From contig NZ_JACWFE010000016.1 of the NCBI RefSeq assembly GCF_019749375.1, forward strand, positions 1 to 64,000: 64,000 bases of DNA, in the 5' to 3' direction. This DNA is from Bacillus sp. S/N-304-OC-R1. GTDB taxonomy: Bacteria > Bacillota > Bacilli > Bacillales > Cytobacillaceae. The position numbers were made by a program, and so were the translations under genes. The notes beneath the pieces were generated by a model that saw nothing but the letters and a program-made list of their open reading frames with translations, did not search any database and was not told the origin of the DNA. Positions 46,887 through 56,081 of this stretch are shown here, piece by piece (position 1 is the first letter of the stretch; each line of letters begins with the position of its first letter).

Positions 46887-48440
46887 ATGAGCGTATTAAA
46901 CGTAAAAAATTTAAGTCATGGTTTCGGTGATCGTGCAATTTTTAATGATGTGTCTTTCCGACTTTTAAAAGGAGAGCACGTTGGACTAGTAGGGGCAAAT
47001 GGTGAAGGTAAGTCTACTTTCATGAATATTGTTACAGGGAAGTTGCAGCCCGACGAAGGGAAAGTGGAGTGGTCACGAAAAGTACGTGTTGGTTATCTAG
47101 ATCAGCATGCTGTACTTCAAAAAGGTACTACTATGCGTGAAGCTTTAAGTACTGCTTTTCAATATCTATTTGATGCTGAGTCAGAGATCAATGAACTCTA
47201 TGCAAAAATGGGTGATGAAGGTGCTGATATCGATGCATTGCTTGCTGAAGTTGGAGAGCTACAAGAAACTTTAGATAGTAATGATTTCTATCAAATTAAT
47301 TCAAAAGTTGAGGAAGTTGCTCGTGGTCTAGGGTTAGACGATGTTGGACTCGATCGAGATGTAGATGATCTTAGCGGTGGTCAGCGTACAAAAGTGTTGC
47401 TAGCTAAGCTACTGCTAGAAAAGCCTGAAATCCTATTACTAGACGAGCCTACGAACTATTTGGATGAACAGCATATCGAATGGTTGAAGCGTTACTTACA
47501 GGAATATGAGAATGCATTTATATTGATTTCACATGATATTCCATTCTTAAACAAAGTTGTTAATTTAATTTATCACATGGAAAACCAAGAATTGAATCGC
47601 TATGTTGGTGACTATGATAAATTCTTACAAATTTACGAAATGAAGAAGCAACAGCTAGAGTCTGCATACAAGCGTCAACAACAAGAAATTGCTGATTTGA
47701 AAGATTTCGTTGCTCGAAACAAAGCTAGTGTGGCGACTCGCAATATGGCGATGTCTCGTCAAAAGAAGCTCGACAAAATGGAAGTTATTGAATTGGGAAA
47801 AGAGAAGCCGAAGCCAGAGTTTAACTTCAAAGAAGCTCGTGCATCTAGTCGTTGGATTTTCGAGGCTGAAGAGCTTGTTATTGGTTACAATGAACCACTT
47901 TCTCGCCCTTTGAATTTGAAAATGGAACGCGGACAAAAAATTGCATTTGTTGGTGCAAACGGTATTGGTAAATCTACTCTTTTAAAAAGTATCCTTGGTT
48001 TGATTAATCCGATTTCGGGTAAAGTGGAACGTGGTGAGTATCAATACATCGGTTACTTCGAACAGGAAGTTAAACAGTCCAACTACAACACTTGTATTGA
48101 AGAGATCTGGAGCGAGTTCCCAAGTATGAATCAGGCTGAAGTCCGTGCTGCTCTTGCAAAATGCGGATTAACAACGAAACATATTGAAAGTAAAATCGAA
48201 GTTCTTTCAGGTGGCGAAAAAGCCAAAGTTCGTTTGTGTAAAATTATTAACACAGAGACGAATTTATTAATTTTAGACGAACCTACCAACCACTTGGATG
48301 TAGACGCAAAAGAAGAATTGAAGCGTGCTTTAAAGGCATATCGCGGAAGTATCTTGATGGTATCCCACGAGCCTGATTTCTATCGTGAAATTGCAACCGA
48401 TATTTGGAATTGTGAGGATTGGACTACAAAAGTGTTTTAA
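46887..48440 (+). CDS. ABC-F family ATPase (translation factor type)
   Basis: This 517-residue soluble protein has two ABC domains. The first has Walker A GANGEGKST, signature LSGGQRTKV and Walker B EILLLDEPTNYLD; the second has GANGIGKST, LSGGEKAKV and NLLILDEPTNHLD. The charged linker between them (SAYKRQQQEIADLKDFVARN) is the P-site tRNA-contacting region of ABC-F proteins. There are no membrane segments. It acts on the ribosome; whether housekeeping or antibiotic-protective cannot be decided. GGGG precedes the ATG. A 42-bp perfect palindrome follows. Confidence 0.9.
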   Translation: MSVLNVKNLSHGFGDRAIFNDVSFRLLKGEHVGLVGANGEGKSTFMNIVTGKLQPDEGKVEWSRKVRVGYLDQHAVLQKGTTMREALSTAFQYLFDAESEINELYAKMGDEGADIDALLAEVGELQETLDSNDFYQINSKVEEVARGLGLDDVGLDRDVDDLSGGQRTKVLLAKLLLEKPEILLLDEPTNYLDEQHIEWLKRYLQEYENAFILISHDIPFLNKVVNLIYHMENQELNRYVGDYDKFLQIYEMKKQQLESAYKRQQQEIADLKDFVARNKASVATRNMAMSRQKKLDKMEVIELGKEKPKPEFNFKEARASSRWIFEAEELVIGYNEPLSRPLNLKMERGQKIAFVGANGIGKSTLLKSILGLINPISGKVERGEYQYIGYFEQEVKQSNYNTCIEEIWSEFPSMNQAEVRAALAKCGLTTKHIESKIEVLSGGEKAKVRLCKIINTETNLLILDEPTNHLDVDAKEELKRALKAYRGSILMVSHEPDFYREIATDIWNCEDWTTKVF

Positions 48441-48446
48441 TTAAAG

Positions 48447-48488
48447 ATTAAGGGTACCCCAGTAAAATTTTACTGGGGTACCCTTAAT
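48447..48488. terminator. Perfect 42-bp palindrome, bidirectional terminator
   Basis: From 48447 to 48488 the sequence is its own reverse complement (ATTAAGGGTACCCCAGTAAAA and its mirror), 21 base pairs per arm. It separates the convergent ABC-F gene and the LacI operon and should act as terminator for both, with A/T-rich arm ends supplying T-runs. Confidence 0.8.
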
Positions 48489-48537
48489 AAAGCCGTTATT
48501 GATGGCTTAATAGCATTGTAACAAACACACGCCATTG

Positions 48538-49695
48538 CTATCCCTTTAGATTAAGACGAAGGAGCTGCTTTGTTAGTACCTCAGTCTGGTTTTTATTATT
48601 TTTTAATTCATGCAGGATAGCAAAATCTGGATTTTTTTCATACAGTTTGAGAATCATTGCTTTTATGCTTGCAGGTTCCAAGGTTCCATCCCCCAATGGT
48701 AGATGTGAGTCATAGGAAGAAAGTACAATGTCTACCCCGTAATTTTCCTGCTTGTCCCAACTGTCAAGTTTAATAATCTCATCATAATAACGGCCTGTTA
48801 GCTTACCATTTCGGAAGAATTCCTTCGTTTTCAACGCACAATCCGAAAGATGTAGACAACCAATACGTTTAACCAGTTCCGAATCAAAAATATTATGCTC
48901 CAACCACTTTACAGCTAACACCTTGGGCTCGTTTCCATACATCTGTTGCATTTCAACCATTTGAACACTAATTTCACTGTCAGGCAGAAAGAACTGAGCA
49001 CTTTTTTTCTGCTCATCATAACCTAATGCATGGAGCAGATGGTTAATATCCCATCCAATTTTCACCTTCTGAAACGGATCATAAAGCTGGCTGTACATTA
49101 ATTTATAATCCTCCACGGTCTGCAAACCATGCTCTAAACCCCACCCAGCGTTTTCCACTTCAATTGATGGTGAATCCTCAGTGAGTTGATTCCGATCCAT
49201 TAAATAATTTAAGAACTGCTGGATCATGTAGATCATCGCCTGACGAATGTTCGCTTTCGAGATTGTATACTCCCATTTTCCATCGATTGGGGCGTAATCT
49301 ATCAAATGAAAAATATAAGATTGTGCTTTTAACTCGGTAGCAATCTCGTATTCCTGCGCCCATCTTTTAAACATGTAATGACCCGTCAGATCACCATAAT
49401 AATCAACGACTTTCTCACAGCTTCCAAATCGATCTACCAGTTCATTAAAATTATTTTTTGTAAGAAAACTAGTTGGATATGCCCAATAAGAGCAATGAAT
49501 CCTTTTTACGTTTAAAATACTAAGTTTATGAATGATCCATTCTTTATGATTATACAAATCTTGATCTCTGGGAAGCACATCATCCATAAAAACCTCCATT
49601 CCATCGAGCCCAAACTCTTCACAGAATTCATCCATCTTTTTAGATTTAATTTCAGCAAAAAGCTCATCTTTATACGTTGAGTATTGCATTAACAT
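48538..49695 (-). CDS. TIM-barrel sugar isomerase/epimerase-like protein
   Basis: This 385-residue protein looks like a xylose isomerase-like TIM barrel: GLDGMEVFMDDVLP near the start, IHCSYWAYPTSF, a conserved ENAGWG strand (metal-ligand Glu), VKIGWDINH and CLHLSDCALK, which are the usual barrel-strand metal and substrate sites. The substrate is unknown. The ATG at 49695 has AAGGG upstream. Last gene of the LacI-controlled operon. Confidence 0.7.
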   Translation of the reverse strand: MLMQYSTYKDELFAEIKSKKMDEFCEEFGLDGMEVFMDDVLPRDQDLYNHKEWIIHKLSILNVKRIHCSYWAYPTSFLTKNNFNELVDRFGSCEKVVDYYGDLTGHYMFKRWAQEYEIATELKAQSYIFHLIDYAPIDGKWEYTISKANIRQAMIYMIQQFLNYLMDRNQLTEDSPSIEVENAGWGLEHGLQTVEDYKLMYSQLYDPFQKVKIGWDINHLLHALGYDEQKKSAQFFLPDSEISVQMVEMQQMYGNEPKVLAVKWLEHNIFDSELVKRIGCLHLSDCALKTKEFFRNGKLTGRYYDEIIKLDSWDKQENYGVDIVLSSYDSHLPLGDGTLEPASIKAMILKLYEKNPDFAILHELKNNKNQTEVLTKQLLRLNLKG

Positions 49696-49823
49696 ACCAT
49701 CCCTTCTTATCAATATCAGCCGTACCACCTATTCAGATGATTCAATTAATTAGTCCCTGATAAATGGCAGAAACCATCCAATTATTTGAATGGTTCCTGC
49801 TACTAATATTGATTCCTATTAGT

Positions 49824-50780
49824 TTATAAAAATATATTTAATTCATCAATCTCAAAACCACTCTCTTCCAGGAAGTCCAGTATCTCTTGAACAGTCGCAA
49901 CTCCCCCACGAGCCCCCATAATTGTTACTGCACGAGCAGCAGCAGCATTTGCAAAACTTGCTATCAATCGTAAATCATTACATTTATTAAGTCCGTATAT
50001 AAAGGAACTGCAAAAGGTATCACCTGCACCAGTGACATCAACAATATCTACAGAAATCCCTTTGACCTGAATTTGTTGCTCTTTTGAATAAACAAGACAT
50101 CCTTCCTCAGCTAAAGTTATTACCACAATTTCAGTTCCATAATTTAATAATACCGATACTGCTTCTTCAATAGACATATCTTTTCTATAGCTATCAATTC
50201 CAACCTGATTGAAAAAGACGATATCCGATTCATGGAGGAATATTTCATCTCCCTCTTCAAGAAGAGCAACATCTAGGTCATAAACTATTTTCGTACCAGA
50301 TGCTCTAATCTTTTTTATAATATCAATTGCATCCATATCACCGCATCGTAACGGTTTTATTTCTAAGATTGTAGAGTATACATACTTAGCGTTACACATG
50401 GCATCAATGATTTCTGGAGTAATTTCAAATTTATTTATTCCTAAAGTTGGGATAAATAAGGTGTGTTCGTTTTCAGCTAGAATGACAATGCATTTCGAAT
50501 CGGGTAGGCTATCATCGTATAAAATATAATTCGTGTTAATTCCTTGTTTTCGTAAATCTTCACAAAGCAGCTGCGTAATATTTCCACTATTGAGAAGGGA
50601 GAGAAAATAGACAGATTCGTTAAATCTAGCATATACACAGGCTGCATTAGCCATACTTCCACCCATTTGCGGTTCTAAAGTTTGAACAAGGACCTTCTCC
50701 CTTATATTTGGCCATTTTGGTGCTTGATAATATTCGTCAAGAGCGACGTCCCCTATAAAAAAAGAATAGTCTTGTTTCAT
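49824..50780 (-). CDS. PfkB-family (ribokinase-like) carbohydrate kinase
   Basis: This 318-residue kinase has the N-terminal GGSMANAACVYARF substrate motif and the C-terminal VDVTGAGDTFCSSFIYG containing the catalytic Asp and anion hole. It is likely to phosphorylate a sugar, sugar-like compound or nucleoside taken up by the operon's importer. Member of an eight-gene operon; 37 bases follow the cupin gene. Confidence 0.9.
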   Translation of the reverse strand: MKQDYSFFIGDVALDEYYQAPKWPNIREKVLVQTLEPQMGGSMANAACVYARFNESVYFLSLLNSGNITQLLCEDLRKQGINTNYILYDDSLPDSKCIVILAENEHTLFIPTLGINKFEITPEIIDAMCNAKYVYSTILEIKPLRCGDMDAIDIIKKIRASGTKIVYDLDVALLEEGDEIFLHESDIVFFNQVGIDSYRKDMSIEEAVSVLLNYGTEIVVITLAEEGCLVYSKEQQIQVKGISVDIVDVTGAGDTFCSSFIYGLNKCNDLRLIASFANAAAARAVTIMGARGGVATVQEILDFLEESGFEIDELNIFL

Positions 50781-50817
50781 TACTAAACCTCCATGAAGTA
50801 CCCTTCAAATTATGTTA

Positions 50818-51300
50818 TTACGTATTTAATTCAATAGGGCCGCCGATTATATCGACCCATTCTGTTGGTTCACCCTCATATTCCTCTGCTAACCAATAGT
50901 AACGTACAGATGTATTAATGCCATGACAGGCATCATGCCATATTCCCTTATTTAATACGATTACTTCCCCAGGCTGTATAATCACAGCTTCTATATTTGA
51001 AGCAAGCGGTTGCTTAGCTTCCCCACTATTTGCAATGGCAATAACAATCGGGTCAGTTAAACAAAAAAGAGCTTCCTGAGTATGCAAATGCCTTTCCATC
51101 TTACTAACTTTACATGGCAATGGCGACCCATGAGTAATTCCTAGACTGCCTTCACTACTAATAATTGGGGCCTTTGTTCGAATGTCGGACCAGCCATCTC
51201 CTTGTGAGCTCCACAAATTGTCTGATGGATTATTCATATCGTAATATGTACCATACTTTGAAAAATCTATTTTTGAAACAGGTACTGCTTTTATATTCAT
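50818..51300 (-). CDS. Cupin-like protein resembling ureidoglycolate lyase (AllA-like)
   Basis: This 160-residue protein has a double-stranded beta-helix pattern with MERHLHTQEALFCLTDPIVI, AVIIQPGEVIVLNKGIWHDA and VRYYWLAEEY. This is similar in layout to AllA-type cupins (HTQEAFF-like and GVWH-like motifs). AllA cleaves ureidoglycolate, but the neighbours do not fit allantoin catabolism, so the activity may differ. GAGGTG lies 7 bases before the ATG at 51300; two earlier in-frame ATGs are less well placed. Confidence 0.65.
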   Translation of the reverse strand: MNIKAVPVSKIDFSKYGTYYDMNNPSDNLWSSQGDGWSDIRTKAPIISSEGSLGITHGSPLPCKVSKMERHLHTQEALFCLTDPIVIAIANSGEAKQPLASNIEAVIIQPGEVIVLNKGIWHDACHGINTSVRYYWLAEEYEGEPTEWVDIIGGPIELNT

Positions 51301-51422
51301 CCACATCCACCTCTTTAGTTTCACTTAAAATAGTAAGCTGCTGTGGCTACCTGATCGTTACCTAGTCACTTGTACTTTTGGGTGACCCTGGCCATTTTAT
51401 TAATTAGATTCTTTGCTATTGC

Positions 51423-52169
51423 TTAATCCCTTAATTTAAATACCTCTTCCATAAAATGTTTCACATGATCAACACATACATCACCGGTATCCTTATAGCT
51501 GTCCTTCAAATAGCTGCCAACTATCGCACCATTTGCAATGGAAAGTTGGGAACAGCAATTTTCTGCAGTTAAGCCAGCACCAACAATCAACGGAAAATCA
51601 TTACCTATTAATGTTCTAAACGCTCTAATTTTCTCTAAATCTGTTTCCATGCCAGTACCCTCGCCAGTCACGACAATTCCATCGCACCTGCTCATCGCAA
51701 TTGTTAAATCTTCCTCTAAAGACCTTCCGGATAGGTAGGGCTGATACTTAAACCTCACTCCTCCGAGCACAATTGCATTTGTTTGTGACCGCATTTGATT
51801 CATGAATTCATGAAACTTTTTGTCTTCTTCCACATTCAAATGTCCGGCTACGGAATCAATCTGAATGAACTTTGCGTCATATTTCATTGCAAGTTCAAAT
51901 GCCTTTTTATCATCATCGAGTACATTTATCCCGTATATTATATTTTTTCTTTCTTTATAAATATACTTTAGTACTTCCTCCATATCTTCTGTGGATCCAA
52001 AATAGTTTTCGATTATCACCGCATCAATATCATTCTCTAATAATAAATCTATTTCATGTTTAGCAATTTTCAGTTTCTCTTCTCTACTGTCACCCTTAAG
52101 ATGAATCATTGCTAGTACAGGCTTACACGTTTTGAACAAATCATTAAACGTTTTATTTTGATAAACCAT
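51423..52169 (-). CDS. BtpA/SgcQ-family TIM-barrel protein
   Basis: This 248-residue protein shows the BtpA/SgcQ pattern: PVLAMIHLKGDSREEK at the start, DAVIIENYFGS, FIQIDSVAGHL, DGIVVTGEGTGMETDLEKIR and PLIVGAGLTAENC, a strand order typical of phosphate-binding TIM barrels. E. coli SgcQ lies in a putative sugar operon; the reaction of the family is not settled. The ATG at 52169 follows AAGGGGTGA. It lies between the importer genes and the kinase/cupin genes. Confidence 0.82.
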   Translation of the reverse strand: MVYQNKTFNDLFKTCKPVLAMIHLKGDSREEKLKIAKHEIDLLLENDIDAVIIENYFGSTEDMEEVLKYIYKERKNIIYGINVLDDDKKAFELAMKYDAKFIQIDSVAGHLNVEEDKKFHEFMNQMRSQTNAIVLGGVRFKYQPYLSGRSLEEDLTIAMSRCDGIVVTGEGTGMETDLEKIRAFRTLIGNDFPLIVGAGLTAENCCSQLSIANGAIVGSYLKDSYKDTGDVCVDHVKHFMEEVFKLRD

Positions 52170-52226
52170 TTTTTCACCCCTTTTTAAGTTGAATAATAGA
52201 TATGGAGATATTCCCCTAAAAAACAA

Positions 52227-52955
52227 TCAATGATTTATTACTTTTGCTAGAAAATCCTTTGCCCTGTCTGAATCTGGTGCTGTAAAAAACTTTTCAGGAG
52301 ATGCAGTTTCTACAATTTTTCCATCAGCCATAAAAACAATTTTATTGCATATCTCTCTAGCAAACCCCATTTCGTGTGTAACAACCACCATTGTCATACC
52401 AGTTGAAGCTAGCTTTCGAATTGAATCCAAAACCTCTTTAATCATTTCCGGATCTAATGCAGATGTGGGCTCGTCAAAAAGCATGATTTTTGGCTCCATT
52501 GCTAGTGCTCGTGCAATCGCCACCCTTTGCTGCTGTCCCCCCGATAGTTGTCCTGGATATTCATTATACTTTTCCTCTAATCCTAAGGATGCGAGGAGTT
52601 CTTTCCCCCTTGTTTCGGCTTCTTGAGAGGCTATCTTTTTTACATGTATAGGGGCATAGGTTACATTTTGCAATGCGGTTAAATGAGGATAAAGGTTAAA
52701 CGATTGAAACACAAAGCCAATATTCGTTCTTAACTGGTTTATATTTGTTTCTTTAGCATGAACCGAGACTCCATTTACAAGAATTTCACCTTCTTGAATC
52801 GTTTCCAGGGAATTTAATGAACGAATTAATGTACTTTTCCCTGCACCACTTGGACCAATTAATGCATATATCTGTGATTCTGGAATTTCTAGATTAATAT
52901 TGTCCAGCACTTTCTTATTACCATAACTTTTAGATACTGATCTAATTGATATCAA
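52227..52955 (-). CDS. Polar amino acid-type ABC importer ATPase
   Basis: This 242-residue ATPase is of the GlnQ class: Walker A GPSGAGKST, signature LSGGQQQRVAIARAL, Walker B IMLFDEPTSALDP and switch His VVVTHEMGFAREI. The start is TTG with AGGTGA about 6 bases upstream. It pairs with the permease and receptor upstream; the gene neighbours are sugar-like enzymes rather than amino acid enzymes. Confidence 0.92.
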   Translation of the reverse strand: MISIRSVSKSYGNKKVLDNINLEIPESQIYALIGPSGAGKSTLIRSLNSLETIQEGEILVNGVSVHAKETNINQLRTNIGFVFQSFNLYPHLTALQNVTYAPIHVKKIASQEAETRGKELLASLGLEEKYNEYPGQLSGGQQQRVAIARALAMEPKIMLFDEPTSALDPEMIKEVLDSIRKLASTGMTMVVVTHEMGFAREICNKIVFMADGKIVETASPEKFFTAPDSDRAKDFLAKVINH

Positions 52956-53074
52956 TCAGAGATCACCTCATATTCTAAATAATATTTCCCAAATGGTTTC
53001 ATGGAAGTTTTTCTACAAAAACGATAGGCAACGAATTCCTAAGTAAAGGCAAGGGTTACTTAACCCTCGCCATT

Positions 53075-53734
53075 TTAGTCGGCGACCTTATACTTTCTTT
53101 CAAAGAATCTGATTATTTGAGAAAGCAAGAACGTCATTAGGAAATAGATCACAGCGATAAAAGTCCAAACCTCCAATGAACGTAATGAGGTTGTAACAAT
53201 ATTTCTTCCTAATAATGTAAGATCCATTACTCCAATAACTGAAACTAACGAAGAATCCTTAATCAATATAATAAATTGGGAAGCCATTGGCGGTAAAATT
53301 TTCCGAAAAGCCTGAGGTAAAATAATCAGACGCATCGCCTGAATATATGTCATACCTGAAGAACGCGCAGCTTCCATTTGTCCTCGTGGAACAGCCTGGA
53401 TTCCAGCTCGAACTATTTCTGCAATAAATGCAGCCCCATATAGCCCTAGCCCTAATATGGCTGACATATATGATCCCAATCTCAAGGCTGATCCAAGGAC
53501 AAAGTAAATCCATAATAATAAGACAAGTAATGGAACTCCACGGAACACTTCAACATAGATTGAAGTTAGTAAAGAAATGAATTTATTGCGAGAAATACGA
53601 CCTAACCCTATAATTATCCCAATTGGAATACTCAAAATAAGCGCAAATGCTGATATTTTTAAACTTAGAAATGCTCCTTTGACAAATATGTCTAAGTTAT
53701 CAAAAACCACACTCCAGTCAACGATATACCCCAT
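53075..53734 (-). CDS. Polar amino acid-type ABC importer permease
   Basis: This 219-residue permease of the HisM/GlnP class has five predicted helices and the coupling loop EAARSSGMTYIQAMRLIILP. GAAFIAEIVRAGIQAVPRGQ is the family signature. It lies 41 bases after the receptor gene and would act as homodimer with the ATPase. Confidence 0.92.
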   Translation of the reverse strand: MGYIVDWSVVFDNLDIFVKGAFLSLKISAFALILSIPIGIIIGLGRISRNKFISLLTSIYVEVFRGVPLLVLLLWIYFVLGSALRLGSYMSAILGLGLYGAAFIAEIVRAGIQAVPRGQMEAARSSGMTYIQAMRLIILPQAFRKILPPMASQFIILIKDSSLVSVIGVMDLTLLGRNIVTTSLRSLEVWTFIAVIYFLMTFLLSQIIRFFERKYKVAD

Positions 53735-53775
53735 ATACTTGCCTCCTGATTATCTTTTCGATTGAATCTAATTTT

Positions 53776-54597
53776 TTACTGTTGAACATCGTCAATCCAA
53801 TCAAAAGACTCAAACCATTTTTCTCTTGAGGCCAATTCATCCGCACTACCAAGGTATTCGTAAAGGAAAGAGTTCAGCCATTGAACAATTTGAAGATCGC
53901 CGTGTGGAACCATCACACCAAGGTTTTCTTTGCTTGCAAGTTCATAAATCCCTCTAACACTGCCATTCTCCATTTTTTCAGTCATTCTTACAAGCGGTTC
54001 ATCAAAAATAACCGCATCAATATCCCCTTTTTTCATGGCCATTACAGCCTCTGTGTATTCATCAAAATCAACAACAGTTGCATTTTTAAACCCATCCTTT
54101 GCATATAGAGAACCGGTAGTTCCCTGTTGGGCACCAATCTTTTTCCCCCCTTTATCAAGATCACTATAGGATTTGGATGTTGTATCACTAGAAGGCACTA
54201 ATAAAACCTGTCCTGTTGCATAATAAGGACTGCTGAAACTAACTGCTTTTGCCCTATCACCACGGATAGTGGTAGCAGCGATAACCATATCAATTTCGCC
54301 TGTCTGTAGAGCTGGGATTAATGCCTCGAATTTGTATTGTTTAAACTCTACTTCTACCCCCAAAGACTTAGCAATTGCTCGTCCTAAATCCATATCATAG
54401 CCTAAGAAATTCCCCTTTTTATCTAGCATTTCAAATGAGAAATATCCTGGTGCTGTTCCAACCACCAGTTTCTTTTCCTTTTGCACCTTTTGTAGGATCG
54501 AAGGGACAGATTCTCCTGCACTTGTTGCTTGTTTACAAGCACCTAGAACCACTACTAATGCAAAAATTAATGCAATGCTCAGTATTTTCTTTGCCAT
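53776..54597 (-). CDS. ABC importer solute-binding lipoprotein, amino acid class
   Basis: This 273-residue receptor has a lipoprotein signal (ALVVVLGAC), then the type 3 binding-protein fold: LVVGTAPGYFSFEMLDKKGN, GYDMDLGRAIAKSLGVEVEF, GEIDMVIAATTIRGDRAKAV and IGAQQGTTGSLYAKD. The glutamine/arginine-receptor motif with Arg (TTIRGDRA) suggests a ligand with an alpha-carboxylate. The combination with sugar-type enzymes suggests a sugar-amino acid conjugate or sugar acid (inference). Confidence 0.9.
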   Translation of the reverse strand: MAKKILSIALIFALVVVLGACKQATSAGESVPSILQKVQKEKKLVVGTAPGYFSFEMLDKKGNFLGYDMDLGRAIAKSLGVEVEFKQYKFEALIPALQTGEIDMVIAATTIRGDRAKAVSFSSPYYATGQVLLVPSSDTTSKSYSDLDKGGKKIGAQQGTTGSLYAKDGFKNATVVDFDEYTEAVMAMKKGDIDAVIFDEPLVRMTEKMENGSVRGIYELASKENLGVMVPHGDLQIVQWLNSFLYEYLGSADELASREKWFESFDWIDDVQQ

Positions 54598-54682
54598 TTT
54601 TTTACTTCCTCCCTTAATAATATAATTATATTTTTTCTAATCTATTAATCTGCCGCAAAGAAAAAAAATGGCAGGATCTTCT

Positions 54683-55684
54683 TCAATAAATTTTTATTGT
54701 TGATTCTCGTTTGATTAATGACACGTCTAATTCATAAATACTGTCTTCCTCAAGCAAACCGTTGATTTTATTAATTAATATTTTTGCAGCTTTCTCCCCC
54801 ATCTTATAGATCGGCTGAGCGACTGTTGTCAGTTCCGGCTGTGTAATTTCAGTTAAATAGATACCATCAAATCCGCACACGGCCACATCTTCTGGAACTT
54901 TCTTTCCCATTTGATGAAGTGCTTTTAATACGCCAACCGCCATCAAATCATTCCCCGCAAAAATACCATCTACGTCTGGGTGTTTTTCCAAAAGCATTTT
55001 TGTAGCCTCAATTCCCCCGTTAATCGTAAATTGTCCAGGAACAAGTAATGTAGGAGAATACCAAGAAAATGAATGTACTATCTCCTCATACCCGTCAAGT
55101 CGATTTCTTGCAGTTTGGTCATCTAACGGTCCGTATATATGGGCAATTTTTCCACATCCGATTTCTAACAAATGATGAACCGCCATACGGGCTCCTTCGC
55201 GGTTTTTAGCCCGAACAATACTGCATGAATCTGTAGATGAGGAGTAATCTAAAACGACTATTGAAATATTATCTTTTTTCATTTTTTCAAAATCCTCTTG
55301 TCTCAATGTGTTAGAGGCAAAAACAATCCCATCAATGTATTTCTTACGAAGGACTTCTATATACGACTGCTCTTTAGAAACAAGTCCATCAGAGTTACAA
55401 AGAATAACTGTAAATCCATTCGACTGAGCAACATCTTCTACAGCCCTAACGATATCCGAAAAGAATGGATTAGATATATTTGGGAGCACCAATGCTATCG
55501 TCTGTGTTTTTTTGCTTGCGAGCCCCTGTGCTACTTGATTTGGCTCATAATTTAATTGTTCCATCGCTTTTCTTACTCTCTTTTGAGTTTCAGGATTAAC
55601 AGTGCTAATTTGATTGATTACTCGTGAAACCGTTGCGACTGAAACCCCTGATAGTTTTGCTACATCTCTAATAGTTACTGCCAC
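54683..55684 (-). CDS. LacI-family repressor
   Basis: This 333-residue regulator has the helix-turn-helix and hinge VTIRDVAKLSGVSVATVSRV, NQLNYEPNQVAQGLASKKT-like hinge region, and a sugar-binding-like domain (IALVLPNISNPFFSDIVRAV; CGFDGIYLTEITQPELTTVA). The start is GTG with GGTGAT upstream. It is first in the operon and probably represses it through the palindrome at 55779-55792; CcpA may share this site. Confidence 0.92.
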   Translation of the reverse strand: MAVTIRDVAKLSGVSVATVSRVINQISTVNPETQKRVRKAMEQLNYEPNQVAQGLASKKTQTIALVLPNISNPFFSDIVRAVEDVAQSNGFTVILCNSDGLVSKEQSYIEVLRKKYIDGIVFASNTLRQEDFEKMKKDNISIVVLDYSSSTDSCSIVRAKNREGARMAVHHLLEIGCGKIAHIYGPLDDQTARNRLDGYEEIVHSFSWYSPTLLVPGQFTINGGIEATKMLLEKHPDVDGIFAGNDLMAVGVLKALHQMGKKVPEDVAVCGFDGIYLTEITQPELTTVAQPIYKMGEKAAKILINKINGLLEEDSIYELDVSLIKRESTIKIY

Positions 55685-55778
55685 TTTACTTAATCACCGC
55701 CATACAACATTTTATTATGCTTTGTAATCGGTTTAATGCTATATTTAAAAACCCTTAATTAATAATGGTTAATCCCAT

Positions 55779-55792
55779 TGTAACCGGTTACT
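55779..55792. promoter_or_regulatory. LacI/CcpA-type operator upstream of the lacI operon
   Basis: TGTAACCGGTTACT contains a perfect 12-bp palindrome GTAACCGGTTAC with central CG. It fits the LacI-family operator layout and matches the cre consensus TGNAANCGNTNNCA at all but the last base. It lies about 95 bases upstream of the lacI start. Either autoregulation or CcpA repression is possible. Confidence 0.6.
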
Positions 55793-55937
55793 TTAATGAA
55801 ATTTTATATTTTTTATAATTATTTGTCAAATACATTTTTTGAATATTTTCAATTATTCTTGGTAAATATCGAAATTAACTAAACCTGCCCCAAATTACAT
55901 TAAAATAATCCCCCCTAAACCTCACGTACTTTGTATT

Positions 55938-56057
55938 GAGGAGAAGTTGTTTAGGACGTAAGCCGAATGCGCTATCAAGAACATCTCCTTCGAAGATAAG
56001 TTCAATAACCGTACTGATTGCCATTTGTGCGACCCTGTCTATTATTGTGTATATCCC
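55938..56057 (-). pseudogene. Group II intron reverse transcriptase fragment
   Basis: A minus-strand reading of about 40 codons gives GIYTIIDRVAQMAISTVIEL, then IFEGDVLDSAFGLRPKQ. It matches the conserved RT block 'GIPT..DR..Q.A....LEPIFE..F...S.GFRP' of group II intron-encoded proteins. The adjoining RT domains, maturase region and catalytic YADD are absent, so it is a decayed remnant. Confidence 0.75.
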
Positions 56058-56081
56058 AAAGCCTTTGTTTTGTTTCTTCAT

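Noticed and set aside
46887-48440. Antibiotic resistance ABC-F (Vga/Lsa/OptrA type)
   Set aside because: Motifs only show the general ABC-F family; the resistance subgroups cannot be claimed without alignment of the linker.
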